Assembly (NCBI RefSeq): GCF_004193775.1
Contig: NC_041019.1
Span: forward strand, 33,480,827-33,544,826
Source of the DNA: Glycine soja
Lineage: Eukaryota; Streptophyta; Magnoliopsida; Fabales; Fabaceae
Direction of reading: 5' to 3'
Length of the DNA: 64,000 nt
Position numbers and translations under genes: made by a program. This document shows, in pieces, positions 42,121-54,547 of this stretch. The stretch's first letter is position 1. Each line of letters starts with the position of its first letter. Below the pieces are notes generated by a model. The model had not been told where the DNA came from. It ran no database searches and worked only from the letters and a program-made list of their open reading frames with translations.

Positions 42121-43583
42121 TGTCATACCCTAATTTCGTCCGGGGACCTTTGCTTGATGACATGCAACTTTTGTTTGGTCCTTGTAAGGTGCTTGGCACC
42201 CATCATTAGGCAATTTGTGAAATTCCGGGACGTGCCGGAAAACAAAAGAAAATATTGATGCACAATCCGTAAGGTTCCGTGACACACCGGAAATCAAATG
42301 GAAGCATCGTTGCACAATTAGTGAGGTTCTGTGACATTCCGTAAGTCAAAAAGGGGATGATTATGTAATCCACAAGGTTCCGTAACATTACGGAAAGAAA
42401 ACAAGTATCGTTACGAAATTCATAAGTTTCCGTAACTTTACGAAAAAAGAATCACAAAAAAAAAGCAGGGGGGTGTACTTAGTAAAAATGGGGGTGCAAA
42501 TAGCAACCAAGCCCACTTGGGCCCTTCAGAAGATTCCTCCAGAAGGCTGTTGCTTCTGGAGGAAGCAACCCTGCTCGCCTGGGCGAGCTGGGTGGCAAGC
42601 TTCTCCCCCAATTTTCTATAAATAGGGGGAGAAGTGAAGTGAAAAAGGGTAAGTACCTCGAACCAAGCTTTTCGATTCATTCTATGTACCCGTGGTGGTC
42701 CACATTGTGTTTCGTGTATTTTTATTCTCATTTTATTTACTTTTTATACCCCCTTTTGACGTGCTTAAGCCATTTTATTTAAGTCATTTCTCGCTTAACC
42801 TAAAAATAAAATAAATTTCCACCGATCGTTTGAATTGTATTATCTGTTAACTTCGGTTAAAATGAATTCCGACCATTCGATCGTGCCGTAACCACGTTGG
42901 AAATCAAAAAGAGGTAAAATAATAATATAATAATAAAAAAATTCCTTTTAGTAAAATAAAGCGAAAAATCAATTGGACGTTTTCTCTTTGGGATTTCTCA
43001 TTCTTAATCGAATTGACTAATAACTAAAGTGAAACTAAGGCTAAAATCAACTCGCCTAGTCAAGCTCGTCCATAAAAATAGGTTTTTGAAGTTTGTCATT
43101 TCAATTTCTTACTAAGTAAAATGGATCATTTTCAAGGTCCAACGCCTTAAAATGATCACCTTTTAAGTAAAAAAGAATCACTTGATAAAAAAGAACTACG
43201 TAGGTCTGGTTTCGTCATCGCAATTGAGGAATACGTAGGAGCAAAGGGAAACACCCTTGTCGACCACAAAAAGAGAAAAAATATAAAAAGGGTATAAAGG
43301 ATATAAAGACATAAAAAGGGAACATAAAAAATCAAAGTCATGTTTGCACATTCGATTAAAGGCTGCCGTCCCTTGGGACGGACGTGTGGGGTGCTAATAC
43401 CTTCCCCATGCGTAAATACAACTCCCGAACCTTTCACTTAAAAGTTCGTAGATCGCGTCTTTTCCGGTTTTTCCGACGTTTTCCTCAAATAAACGTTGGT
43501 GGCGACTCCGCGCGTATTCCTTTCGTGGAACACGCATCCCGCGAGTCTCGCGTCGCCCTCCCGCCGAAGGGTAGGTTGCGACA
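42121..43583 (+). repeat. 5' LTR of element C (1463 bp, internal deletion)
   Basis: TGTCATACCC...GGTTGCGACA. Hairpin arms are at 42534-42545 and 42553-42564. One GCTCGCCTGGGCGAGC is at 42573-42588, and CTATAAATA is at 42616-42624. About 190 bp between AAAAGGG and TAAGTACC (42649), present in A, D and partly in the 3' LTR, are missing, removing much of the transcribed leader of the LTR. Confidence 0.92.
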
Positions 43584-43585
43584 GT

Positions 43586-43604
43586 TGGCGACTCCACTGG
43601 GGAC
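43586..43604 (+). other. Primer binding site of element C
   Basis: TGGCGACTCCACTGGGGAC, two bases after the LTR. Its complement ends in CCA as a tRNA 3' end should. I cannot name the tRNA with certainty; Ogre elements are usually reported to use tRNA-Arg. Element D has the same site with one difference (CTCCGC). Confidence 0.8.
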
Positions 43605-44436
43605 GGTTTTTAGAGAGTTAGGCCATTTAATCTTGTGCAATGCTTTACCATGACTTACTCCTTTGTTGGTTTCCCTTCATTATGTTCTTGTGTATATAAA
43701 GTCTTTGTTGCTTTTAGTGCGTTTTAAAATGTATGCATGAGGTAAATATTTATTCATTTGATGCGCACAAACATCAACACTATTTGCACACACTGTGAGT
43801 TGAAAAAGGGCCCTATACCCGGGTTCATGGGAGCATAAGGAGTGGAGGTGGATCTGTGATCATGCTAGGTCTCCGACTTGCTTGATTACAGTGAACCCTC
43901 ATCTAGAGTTTTCCTCTTTGAAAACATATTGTTGCTAGTAGTCCCTACTGCTGCCGTATGTTCTTCGAAGGGGATAATATCTCTAGAAACTATCAAGAGA
44001 GATATGACTACCTTGGGGGTTATCACTAAATGCCTAGTTAGTTCTCTCCCTTATAGGTCCCTTAAATAGGGGCACAGAGCAAACACGCTGCGTGCCATTT
44101 TTCACACTGCCATGCACAAATATCATATACCCTTTTGCTTATGTTCAGTGAATATTGTCATGCTATTGCGCCTTTTGCATATGCATCGCATAGGGGTTCT
44201 GTCTTGATCCCCTCTATAGACAAATCAATGGAAGGTCCGGGTCACCGTTTTAAATACATACGTTGGGGGCACTTTGCTACCCCTAGACGTTGTGTCTAAA
44301 AAGGAGACAATGTCCCGGGCACCCGCATTCTTAAATTACAGCTGTGTCATATGCATTCCTTCATGCATTCATCCATTCCACCCATGAGATATCGGAGTTT
44401 TGATTTGCACCAGCTTTTTGTCTCACTTTGGTAAGC
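43605..44436 (+). other. Leader of element C
   Basis: Non-coding, 830 bp, conserved in D (62519-63208): GGGCCCTA-A-CCCGGGTTCATGGGA, GGAGTGGAGGTG and the CTAGGTCTCCGACTTGCTTGA phrase occur in both. TTTGGTAAGC just before the ORF1 ATG resembles a splice donor. Conservation suggests a packaging or leader function, but none is proven. Confidence 0.6.
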
Positions 44437-46274
44437 ATGGGGACAAATCAAACCGGCAGGGGGTTTTACCAAGTCAAGGTTAAAGGCCTAGATACCACCA
44501 GCATCAAGGAATTAGGGCGGTTGATGGAACCTCTCCAAATGCAAGCCTTCCGCAATTTTTACGGAAAGATCTTAGAGTTGACCATAGCAGAGATATCCAT
44601 AGAAGTCATTGCATCACTCACCCAATACTACAACCAGCCTTTGAGATGCTTCACGTTCGGAGACTTCCAATTGGTACCAACCATTGAAGAATTTGAGGAA
44701 ATTCTAGGATGTCCTCTCGGGGGAAGAAAACCATACCTTTCCTCCGGGTGTCTCCCCTCTTTGAGCAGAATTGCAACTGTGGTCAAGGATTCAGCAAGAG
44801 GTTTGGACCGCATTAAACAGACTCGGAATGGCATAGCGGGCCTACCACGGAGGTACCTAGAAGACAAGGCGAGGGGTATGGCCAATCAAGGAGATTGGGT
44901 CCCGTTTATGGATGTGTTAGCTTTGCTAATTTTTGGGGTTGTCCTCTTTCCAAACGTAGATGGTTTGGTGGACCTAGCAGCAATCGACGCTTTCCTTGCA
45001 TACCACCATAGCAAGGAAAGTCCGGTGGTGGCTGTCTTGGCAGATTTATTTGACACATTTAACCGAAGGTGCGAAAAGAGTAGCGCACGGATCATCTGTT
45101 GCTTGCCCGCCCTCTGTGTTTGGTTGGTTTCACACTTGTTCCAGCAAGACACAAGGCATCCATGTCCGCTCCAGAGCCATCGCTCGTGTACTGAAAAGAG
45201 GAGAACAGATTGGGACCAGCTTTTGGCCGGGATAGGAGGTAGAACAATCAATTGGTTCCCCCGATGGAAGGAAGGAAAGGAGGGAGTCCTTTTCTCATGT
45301 GGAGGGTACCCAAACATTCCGCTGATAGGAATGAGGGGTTGTATTAACTACAATCCCGCGCTCGCTATAAGACAACTAGGGTACCCCATGAGGGGAGCAC
45401 CGATGGAAGAAAGCATGTCTCCTTTCCTTGTGAGGGATTTCGGCGCACAAAATTTCAAGGCTATACAAAGAATCCATAAGGCATGGGAAACCCCGTTAAG
45501 GAAAGATCAAGAACTTAGGGGCATTCGTAATGGCATCATTGGTGGTTACCATGAATGGCTGAAAGTTCATATACGAGGTTTAGATTGGCTCGCCAAGTTA
45601 AAAGTCGTCAGCGAAGAGAGTTTTGAAGCACCGGAAGAGGACGAAGAAGTCCAAGCTCTCAAAAGCGAGTTAGGAAAGGCGAAACTTGCCAAGGAGAAGT
45701 TCAAGTTGGCCGCTACACACATCCGGAAGGAGTGTGCCGGATTACGGGAAGAGAATGCAACTACCGCACGAGCCCTTGAACAAGAGACCAAGAGGGCTCG
45801 CAAGGAAGAGTATGGCCGGAACAAATTTCGCGGAGCTCTGTGGGGTAGCAAACAATGAACTCAAGCTGCGAAGGGAAGAGAGGGACCAGTCGCGAGCACA
45901 TAGCATGGTTTTGAAAGAGGAGTTAGTTGCCTGTTCAAGGTCCAAAAGAAGCTTGTCTCAGCGTTTATGCGAGACGGAGACCAACATGCTAGCTATCATC
46001 GCCAAGTACCAAGAAGAGTTAGGTCTAGCCACGGCCCACGGGCATAGGATCGCGGAGGAGTATGCCCAAGTATACGCGGAAAAAGAGGCTAGAGGCAACC
46101 ATGTGGATGGATCGGTTTGCTCTTACCTTGAACGGGAGTCAGGAACTTCCCCGATTGTTAGCCAAGGCCAAGGCGATGGCGGACACCTACTCCGCCCCCG
46201 AAGAAATTCATGGGCTTCTCGGCTATTGTCAGCATATGATAGACTTAATGGCCCACATAATTAGAAATCGCTAG
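44437..46274 (+). pseudogene. ORF1 of element C (Ogre upstream accessory protein)
   Basis: The ATG at 44437 (MGTNQTGRGFYQVKVKGL) matches the start in element D. The first frame runs to 45858. An N-terminal region has LMEPLQMQAFRNFYGKILEL, then YYNQPLRCFTFGDFQLVP, TIEEFEEILGCPLGGRKPYL, a long conserved helical domain (LALLIFGVVLFPNVDGLVDL, CCLPALCVWLVSHLF) and CINYNPALAIRQLGYPM. The C-terminal third is a charged coiled coil. Frameshifts near 45845 and 46090 break it; the C-terminus ends HIIRNR at 46274. The phrase F-x-L-V-P-T-I-E-E-F-x-x-I-L-G-x-P resembles plant mobile domain proteins. Ogre elements carry such a gene between the 5' LTR and gag; its function is unknown. Confidence 0.82.
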
Positions 46275-46508
46275 GAAACTTGTATGGTCTCTCAGACCTT
46301 GACTAGATACAACTTTTTGAAATAAAATGAGTTGGTCCCATGTTTCTACTCCAAAAAGCTTGTGCGAATCAAATCACTCCTGCATTTTATCTCTAGCATG
46401 CATTCTTTCTTTCTTTACCCACTCCTCACGTTTGGTTTTTTGGGGAAAAACACCATAACTAAACGCGCCACAAGGCATCCCTATCGCACCAGATCCAAAT
46501 CTAGAACG

Positions 46509-49500
46509 ATGGGTGATCAAGAGGAGACACAGGAACAGATGAAAGCCGACATGTCGACTCTGAAAGAACAGATGGCCTCCATGATGGAGGCCATGTTAGG
46601 AATGAGGCAGCTCATGGAGAAAAACGCGGCCACCGCTGCCGCTGTCAGTTCGGCTGCCGAAGCAGACCCAACTCTCTTGGCAACTGCGCACCATCCTCCC
46701 TCAAACATAGTAGGACGGGGAAGGGACACATTGGGGCACGATGGCAACCCTCACCTGGGATACAACCGAGCGGCTTACCCTTATGGATTGCCGCCCAACT
46801 ACTCACCACCCGTCTTGCAAGACGATGCGGGCCATATTGCTTCTCCCGTCCTTGAAAGAGAGCCTCCTCAACAACCCGACGAGGTCCACAAAGACCCTCA
46901 AGACTATGCTCAAAGGGATGTCGAGTTCAATCCCCCGATCCCCGAAGGGCCGGCACCTAGCACGTTGCCTCAACCCAACATCGCGACACAATCAATAGTT
47001 TTGTCCACGGAAGGACCGCCCCCGGCAACTGAAGAAAGGAGGAAGCTCGATCTCCTCGAGGAAAGATTGAGAGCCGTGGAAGGATTTGGGGACTATCCGT
47101 TCGCAGACATGATGGATCTTTGCTTGGTACCCGATGTTGTTATTCCCCCGAAGTTCAAAGTGCTAGACTTCGACAAGTATAAAGGGACGACTTGTCCCAA
47201 AAACCATCTCAAGATGTACTGTCGCAAGATGGGCGCACACTCTAAGGATGAAAAGCTATTAATACATTTTTTTCAAGATAGCTTGGCCGGAGCCACGGTA
47301 GTTTGGTACACTAATTTGGAAGCTTCCCGTATCCGTACTTGGAAGGATCTGATTACTGCCTTCCTAAGGCAATACCAGTATAATTTCGATATTGCTCCCG
47401 ATCGCACTCAGCTGCAGAATATGTTCAAGAAAGAGGGTGAAACCTTTAAAGAATACGCACAGCGGTGGAGAGACCTGGCGGCACAAGTAGCTCCTCCCAT
47501 GGTTGAGAGAGAGATGATCACCATGATGGTAGACACTCTGCCAGTGTTCTACTATGAGAAGCTAGTAGGTTACATGCCGTCCAGCTTCGCGGACCTAGTG
47601 TTCGCCGGGGAAAGAATCGAGGTAGGGTTGAAAAGAGGAAAGTTCGATTACGTTTCCTCCACAAGTGCGAATGCCAAAAGAATCGGGACAACGGGGGCAA
47701 AAAGGAAGGAAGGAGATGCCCATGCCGTCTCTTCAATGCCCGCATGGGTCAAGCCCCCGCAGACACCTCATGGTACCCATCAGTACGCGTAACATCACCC
47801 GAGCTTCTCGGCTCATACCGGGAACGCCTCTAGTTCAGCACCTGTGCAGCCTAAGGCACCCACCCAGAGGGAAGCTCCCCAAGTTCCAACTCCGAACACA
47901 ACTCGCCCGGCCGGTAATTCCAACGCAACAAGGAACTTCCCTCCGAGGCCATTTCAAGAATTCACCCCACTCCCAATGACATACGAAGACCTCTTGCCGT
48001 CCCTCATCGCCAACCATTTGGCCGTGGTAACTCTCGGAAAGGTCCTCCAACCCCCTTTCCCAAAGTGGTATGACCCTAATGCAACTTGCAAGTACCATGG
48101 GGGTGTCCCGGGGCATTCCATTGAAAAATGCTTGGCCCTTAAATACAAGGTCCAACATTTGATAGATGCTGGATGGCTGACTTTCCAAGAGGATCGGCCC
48201 AATGTGAGAACCAACCCGCTCGCCAATCATGGAGGGGGAGCGGTTAACGTCGTTGAGTCCGATAGGCTGCGCAGGTCTAAACCTTTAAAGGATGTGGCAA
48301 CCCCTAGGAGGTTTATCTTTGAGGCCCTACAAAAGGGAGGTGTGATTCCTCATAGTGGGCGTAAGGAGGATTCCTGTTTACTGCATTCCGGCGAGCTGCA
48401 TGACATGGAAACGTGTTTGGGAGTAGAGGAATTGTTACAGCAAATGATAGATCAAGGTCGACTGGAAGTTGGCAGTGAAGGAAGAGAAGAGCAGCATATA
48501 TGCATGCAGTCCACGGATGGGAGCGGTGTTGCGAGGCCCAAACCCTTGGTGATATACTTCACCAAGGGCACAGCTTCGCAAAAGCCCGGACACCCCTTAG
48601 CAGCTAAACCTGTTCCTTTCCCATACCAAAATAGCCACGCAGTCCCATGGAGATATACACCTCCGAGGGAGAAGGAAGAAGAAGCCACCGACGTCAGCTC
48701 GTTGTTGGCTAAAGTAACAAATATCACGGGACTGAGTGGTGTGACCCGTAGCGGTCGTGTGTTCGCACCTCCGGACCTACCAGTCCAACCCGCGAACGTC
48801 AAGGGAAAAGGAAAAGTGGTGGAGGAACAAGATGGCGAAGCACCCCACGCTTTGAATAAAGATATTCCGGCAAAAGGCCTTCTGGAGAAAAAGTATGGTA
48901 AAAAGGAGGTGTCGCTAGAGGAAGCCAGCGAGTTCCTCCGTATAATTCAGCAGAGCGAATTCAAGGTTATCGAATAGCTCAACAAAACTCCGGCCAGGGT
49001 CTCGCTGTTGGAGTTACTCATGAGTTCCGAGCCTCATCGGGCTCTGCTAGTAAAAGTTCTGAACGAGGCCCACGTGGCCCAAGACATCTCGGTAGAAGGT
49101 TTCGGAGGGCTGGTCAATAATATCACTACCAACAACTATCTCGCCTTCGCCGAAGAAGAAATCCCCGCCGAGGGGAGAGGGCATAATAAAGCTTTGCACG
49201 TATCAGTCAAGTGTATGGACCATATCATAGCCAAAGTGCTCATCGATAATGGTTCCAGTTTAAACGTGATGCCTAAGAGCACTTTGGAGAAATTACCATT
49301 CAATGCCTCCCACTTAAAACTGAGTTCAATGGTGGTTCGTGCCTTCGACGGCACCCGCCGAGAGGTTAGGGGAGAGATCGATCTCCCAGTACAGATAGGC
49401 CCTCACACCTGTCAAGTTACTTTCCAAATAATGGATATTAACCCTCCCTACAGCTGTCTGTTGGGGCGCCCGTGGATCCACTCAGTAGGAGTTGTTCCCT

Positions 49501-50023
49501 CAACACTCCACCAAAAGTTGAAATTCGTAGTGGAAGGGCATCTGGTAATCGTATCAGGCGAGGAAGATATCTTGGTGAGCTGCCCATCCTCTATGCCTTA
49601 TGTGGAAGCCGCAGAGGAGTCATTAGAAACCGCTTTCCAATCTTTTGAGGTGGTAAGCATTTCCTCCGTGGACTCCTTCTCTGGGCAAGCTTGCCTGTCC
49701 GATGCAGCAATAATGATGGCCCGAGTTATGTTGGGGAATGGTTTAGGCTATAAGCCCACTCAGGCAGATATAAAGAGAAGCATCGCGGGAAGGAAGAGCG
49801 GTGGTCAAAGCTCACGGTTGAGACAAGAAAGTGAAGGAAGCCCGCCCTGCCACATAAGTGGAAGCTTTATAAGCGCGGGTCTGGGAGATGAAGGTCAAGT
49901 GGTCGCGATATACGAAGATGATGTTCCGAGTACATTGGATTTGGTACGACCATGCCCTCCTGATTTCCAGCTGGGAAATTGGCGAGTGGAGGAATGCCCC
50001 GGCATTTACGCAACGAGCATAAT
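46509..50023 (+). pseudogene. Gag-protease of element C, exon 1
   Basis: The ATG at 46509 (MGDQEETQEQMKADMS) is shared with element B at 58352. The gag capsid domain runs from about 47090 (FADMMDLCLVPDVV) through FDKYKGTTCPKNHLKMY, WKDLITAFLRQYQYN and FKEYAQRWRDLAAQV. The knuckle-like CKYHGGVPGHSIEKC is near 48088. Protease has VLIDNGSSLNVMP with Asp at 49245, then CLLGRPWIHS. The frame is constant to the end, with two stops: TAA at 47790-47792 and TAG at 48975-48977. Both fall where element B has Gln. Without splicing the frame ends at TAA 50025-50027, which overlaps the intron donor. The protein would form particles and process the precursor. Confidence 0.88.
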
Positions 50024-50205
50024 GTAAACCTTTACAGTTTTAAAAGCTCTATAGTTGGGCTTAGGCTTTAGAGTTTTTCCTTTTGTTACGGCTTTGTGTC
50101 TTTTGTTTTTGAATTTATAATACAAGGATCTTTCTTCATCTGTTCCTACGTCTCTACCCATTCTCATTCATTTGCATGTTTACCTCTTTATTTCTGAAAC
50201 GGCAG
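50024..50205 (+). other. Intron between protease and RT of element C (182 bp)
   Basis: Donor AAT|GTAAAC at 50024 and acceptor ACGGCAG|ATCC ending at 50205. Joining gives an uninterrupted frame (..TSI-ISDDES..) and removes the stop at 50025. The same intron with the same phase exists in element B, and an intron at this place is a known feature of Ogre elements. Confidence 0.82.
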
Positions 50206-53200
50206 ATCCGATGATGAGTCCCCCGAAGGTACTAATACCTGGGACCCGCTTATCAACTTCGAGCAAGAAACGAATCAAACGGAAGATGAAGGGAACGAGG
50301 ATGTGGGACTTCCCCCAGAATTAGAAAGGATGGTCGCCCATGAGGACCAAGAAATGGGGCCTCATCAAGAAGAAACAGAACTAGTAGACTTGGGAATTGG
50401 CAGTGGAAAAATGGAAGTAAAGATAGGCATAGGTATTACCGCACCTATTCGTGAAGAATTAATAATCCTGCTAAGGGACTACCAAGACATCTTTGCTTGG
50501 TCATACCAAGATATGCCCGGTTTGAGTTCTGACATTGTATAGCACCGATTACCTCTAAATCCCGAGTGTTCCCCGGTAAAGCAGAAACTGAGAAGGATGA
50601 AGCCCGAAACATCCTTGAAGATAAAAGAAGAAGTAAAGAAGCAATTGGACTCTGGTTTTCTGGCCGTCGCTCGGTATCCAGAATGGGTTGCCAACATTGT
50701 ACCGGTCCCTAAGAAAGATGGGAAAGTACGAATGTGTGTGGATTATCGGGACCTGAATCGGGCCAGTCCCAAGGACAATTTTCCTTTGCCACACATCGAT
50801 ATCCTTGTGGATAACACGGCCAATTTCGCTATATTTTCCTTCATGGACGGTTTCTCCGGTTACAATCAGATAAAGATGGCGCCATAGGATATGGAAAAGA
50901 CTACCTTCGTCACCCTGTGGGGGACGTTCTGTTACAAGGTGATGTCCTTTGGACTCAAGAATGCCGGGGCAACTTATCAACGGGCCATGGTAGCTTTGTT
51001 CCATGATATGATGCATCAAGAGATCGAGGTCTACGTGGACGACATAATTGCTAAATCTAAATCCGAGGAAGAACACCTTGTCAACCTGCGGAAATTGTTC
51101 GAAAGGCTTAAGAAATATCAATTAAGGTTGAACCCCGCCAAGTGTACCTTTGGGGTCAAATCAGGGAAATTGCTTGGTTTCATCGTGAGCCAGAAAGGAA
51201 TAGAGGTAGACCCCGAAAAGGTGAAGGCCATCCTTGAGATGCCAGAACCCCGTACTGAGAGGCAAGTCCGGGGCTTCCTGGGACACTTGAATTATATTGC
51301 CAGATTCATATCGCAGCTCACCGCCATTTGTGAGCCGTTGTTCAAACTCTTACGCAAAAACCAAACTGATCGCTGGAATGAGGATTGCCAAGAAGCTTTT
51401 GGAAGGATCAAGAAGTGCCTTATGAATCCTCCCGTGCTTATGCCACCAGTACCTGGAAGGCCTCTCATCTTGTACATGACAATCTTGGACGAGTCAATGG
51501 GGTGTATGCTGGGGCAACATGACGAATCCGGAAAGAAAGAGCGTGTTGTTTACTACCTAAGTAAGAAGTTCACGACCTATGAAATGAATTACTCCTTGCT
51601 CAAAAGAACGTGTTGTGCTTTAGTATGGGCATCCCATCACCTAAGGCAGTACATGCTGAGCCATACTACCTGGTTGATATCCAAGATGGACCCGGTTAAG
51701 TACATCTTTGAAAAGCCAGCTCTCACGGGACGAATCGCCCGGTGGCAAGTCCTGCTATCCGAGTTTGATATAATTTACGTCACCCAAAAGGAGATAAAAG
51801 GAAGCGCCTTAGCAGATTATTTGGCTCAACAGCCTCTTAACGACTATCAGCACATGAATCCTGAATTCCCGGATGAGGACATCATGGCCTTGTTTGAGGA
51901 AAAATTGGACGAAGATCGGGACAAATGGACCGTATGGTTTGACGGAGCGTCAAACATTCTAGGCCATGGCGTTGGAGCAGTATTGGTCTCTCCGGACAAC
52001 AAATGTGTACCTTTCACAGCCAGGCTAGGATTCGACTGCACCAACAACATGGCCGAATATGAAGCATGTGCCCTAGCCGTCCAGGCAGCAATTGACTCCA
52101 ATGTCAAACTACTCAAGGTGTACGGCGACTCAGCGTTGGTAATCCATCAACTGAGAGGGGAATGGGAAACTAGAGATCCCAAGCTGATACCCTACAAAGC
52201 CTATATCAAGGAATTGGCTATGACCTTTGATGAGATCTCCTTCCATCATGTTCCTCACGAGGAAAATCAAATGGCGGATGCGCTTGCTACTTTGGCGTCT
52301 ATGTTCCAGCTAACGCCGCACGGGGATCTACCCTACATTGAATTTTGGTGTCGTGGCAAACCCGCGCATTGTTGCCAAGTAGAAGAGGAACGGGATGGAA
52401 AGCCTTGGTATTTCGACATCAAGCGATATGTCGTAAGCAAAGAATACCCGCCAGAGATTGCCGACAATGATAAGAGGACATTGAGAAGGTTGGCAGCCGG
52501 TTTCTTCATGAGCGGAAGCATACTGTATAAGAGAAATCACGACATGACACTCCTGCAGTGTGTGGATGCCAGGGAGGCAAATCACATGATCGAGGAAGTC
52601 CATGAGGGCTCATTTGGAACGCACGCCAACGGGCATGCTATGGCCAGGAAGATCGTAAGAGCAGGTTATTACTGGCTTACCATGGAAAGTGATTGTTGTG
52701 TCCATGTGAGGAAATGCCACAAATGTCAAGCGTTCGCAGATAATGTCAATGCTCCACCACATCCTCTGAATGTCATGTCCGCCCCTTGGCCTTTTTCCAT
52801 GTGGGGAATAGATGTCATCGGGGCCATTGAGCCCAAGGCCTCGAATTGTCATCGCTTCATCCTCGTAGCAATAGATTATTTTACCAAGTGGGTCGAGGCG
52901 GCCTCCTATACCAATGTCACGAGGGGTGTGGTGGTCAGGTTCATTAAGAAAGAGATCATCTGCCGATATGGTTTTCCAAGGAAGATTATCACGGACAACG
53001 GCACCAACCTGAATAACAAGATGATGGGGGAAATGTGCGAGGAATTTAAAATCCAGCATCACAATTCCACACCCTACCGGCCAAAGATGAATGGAGCCGT
53101 GGAAGCGGCCAATAAGAATATCAAAAAGATTATCCAAAAGATGACCGTGTCATACAGAGATTGGCATGAAATGCTCCCATTCGCGTTACACGGTTACCGA

Positions 53201-53653
53201 ACTTCAGTGCGAATGTCAACTGGGGCAACGCCGTTCTCATTAGTATATGGGATGGAGGCTGTGTTACCGTTTGAGGTAGAAGTCCAGTCATTAAGGATCT
53301 TGGCAGAATCCGGATTAAAGGAATCAGAGTGGGCCCAAACGCGCTATGACCAGCTCAACCTCATTGAGGGTAAGCGCTTAACGGCCATGAGTCATAGGCG
53401 CTTGTACCAGTGAAGAATGAAGAGTGCATTCGACAAGAAGGTACGCTTGCGCAAGTTCCATGAGGGAGACCTTGTGCTAAAGAAAATGTCCCATGCCGTC
53501 AAGGACAATCGAGGAAAATGGGCCCCAAACTACGAAGGGCCTTTTGTTGTGAAGAGGGCTTTTTCCGGAGGAGCCCTGGTGCTTACCAACATGGATGGCG
53601 AAGAGCTACCTGCGCCTGTGAATTCTGATGTCGTCAAGCGATATTATGCTTAG
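50206..53653 (+). pseudogene. Pol of element C: RT, RNase H, second RNase H, integrase
   Basis: One frame runs from the splice acceptor to TAG 53651-53653. RT has CVDYRDLN, FMDGFSGYNQIKM and YVDD at 51032-51043. The Ty3-type RNase H includes YYLSKKFTTYEMNYSLLK. An extra RNase H of the archaeal type, a mark of the Tat lineage, has Asp in FDGAS (51941), Glu in NMAEYEAC, Asp in GDSALVIHQ and Asp in ENQMADALA. Integrase has its zinc finger with CHKCQAFAD, then Asp in WGIDVIG, Asp in ITDNGTN and Glu in GAVEAANKN. Stops at 50540 (TAG), 50885 (TAG) and 53411 (TGA) interrupt it. Element B has Glu at the second; Gln and Arg are inferred for the other two. No frameshifts were seen. Confidence 0.9.
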
Positions 53654-54349
53654 AATCTGGGGCAATTAAGGATGTCGTTGCATGTTCTTTATCTTTATGT
53701 GTTTTCTGGATTTCCCCCAGGGATTCCCCGTCTACAGTATCTCTCGTTACAATCTTTCAAAGAAATGAACGTGGATTCGAGGCTTTAGTCCTCATGTTGG
53801 TTTCAAACCTTGAGTTAATTTGTGATCACCTGAGCCCTTCCGCTCAGTTCATGGGATGCCCCAAGCGCTTAATTAAAATTGAACCTAAACCAACTTTCAC
53901 TAAAATTTGCTGCGTTTGAAAACATTCATGCATACGCATACGCATTCATATTGTTGTGGTAAAACGGGGGCAGGATCATCTCGAGCTACCTTCTGGGGTG
54001 GGGACAAAACATGAACAGCAGAAACCAATCAAGGTGAGACAACGACGCGGTCAAGATTGGCCGTACCTGGTTGTTTATTACTTGCAGGTACTTCGGAACG
54101 GATGCAAGTGGGGATGGGGTCACGACCGACTGATCGTCGCCCCTTTCTCTGCGCTAAACAAGCAGATAACGTCGCTGCAAGGCAGCCCCGTATCCTTTGT
54201 ATTCGCAGTTTTCTTTTACTATTTGTTTGTTTTAAAAATAAGTAATCAACGCCTAATTCTAACTTAAGTAAGTTCAAGTTAGGCAAAACGCTAACCCATA
54301 AGGAAGGAGGGGACATGGTTAATGTTCCTCTCCAAAAAAAAAAAAAAAA
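53654..54349 (+). other. Spacer between pol and the ORFx promoter
   Basis: No gene seen. GGAAGGAGGGGAC near 54303 resembles a polypurine tract and is followed by an A-run and the LTR-like promoter. This would fit an ancestral LTR boundary inside the element. Confidence 0.5.
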
Positions 54350-54547
54350 GTGCAGGTTAGCTCGCCTGGGCGAGCAACCCCTGCACCAAAATATAAAAGT
54401 GACGAAAGGGGGGACGTTTTTGCATTTAAAAACTTCTTTTCCCCCCTTTCAAAAGCCATACCCACGGAATTTACGAGTTTGCACCCCTAGGATCTCTACT
54501 TTTCGCATTCTTCGATTCCGTTTTGCGCTTTTATTCATCACCAACAA
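54350..54547 (+). promoter_or_regulatory. LTR-like internal promoter and 5' exon of ORFx
   Basis: GCTCGCCTGGGCGAGC at 54360-54375 is identical to the palindrome of the Ogre LTRs. It is nested in a second inverted repeat, GTGCAGG (54350-54356) with CCTGCAC (54380-54386). A TATA box ATATAAAAG is at 54391-54399. The following 150 bp has TTCTTCGATTCCG phrases like the LTR leader and ends at a GTAAGT donor. Promoter activity is inferred. Confidence 0.65.
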
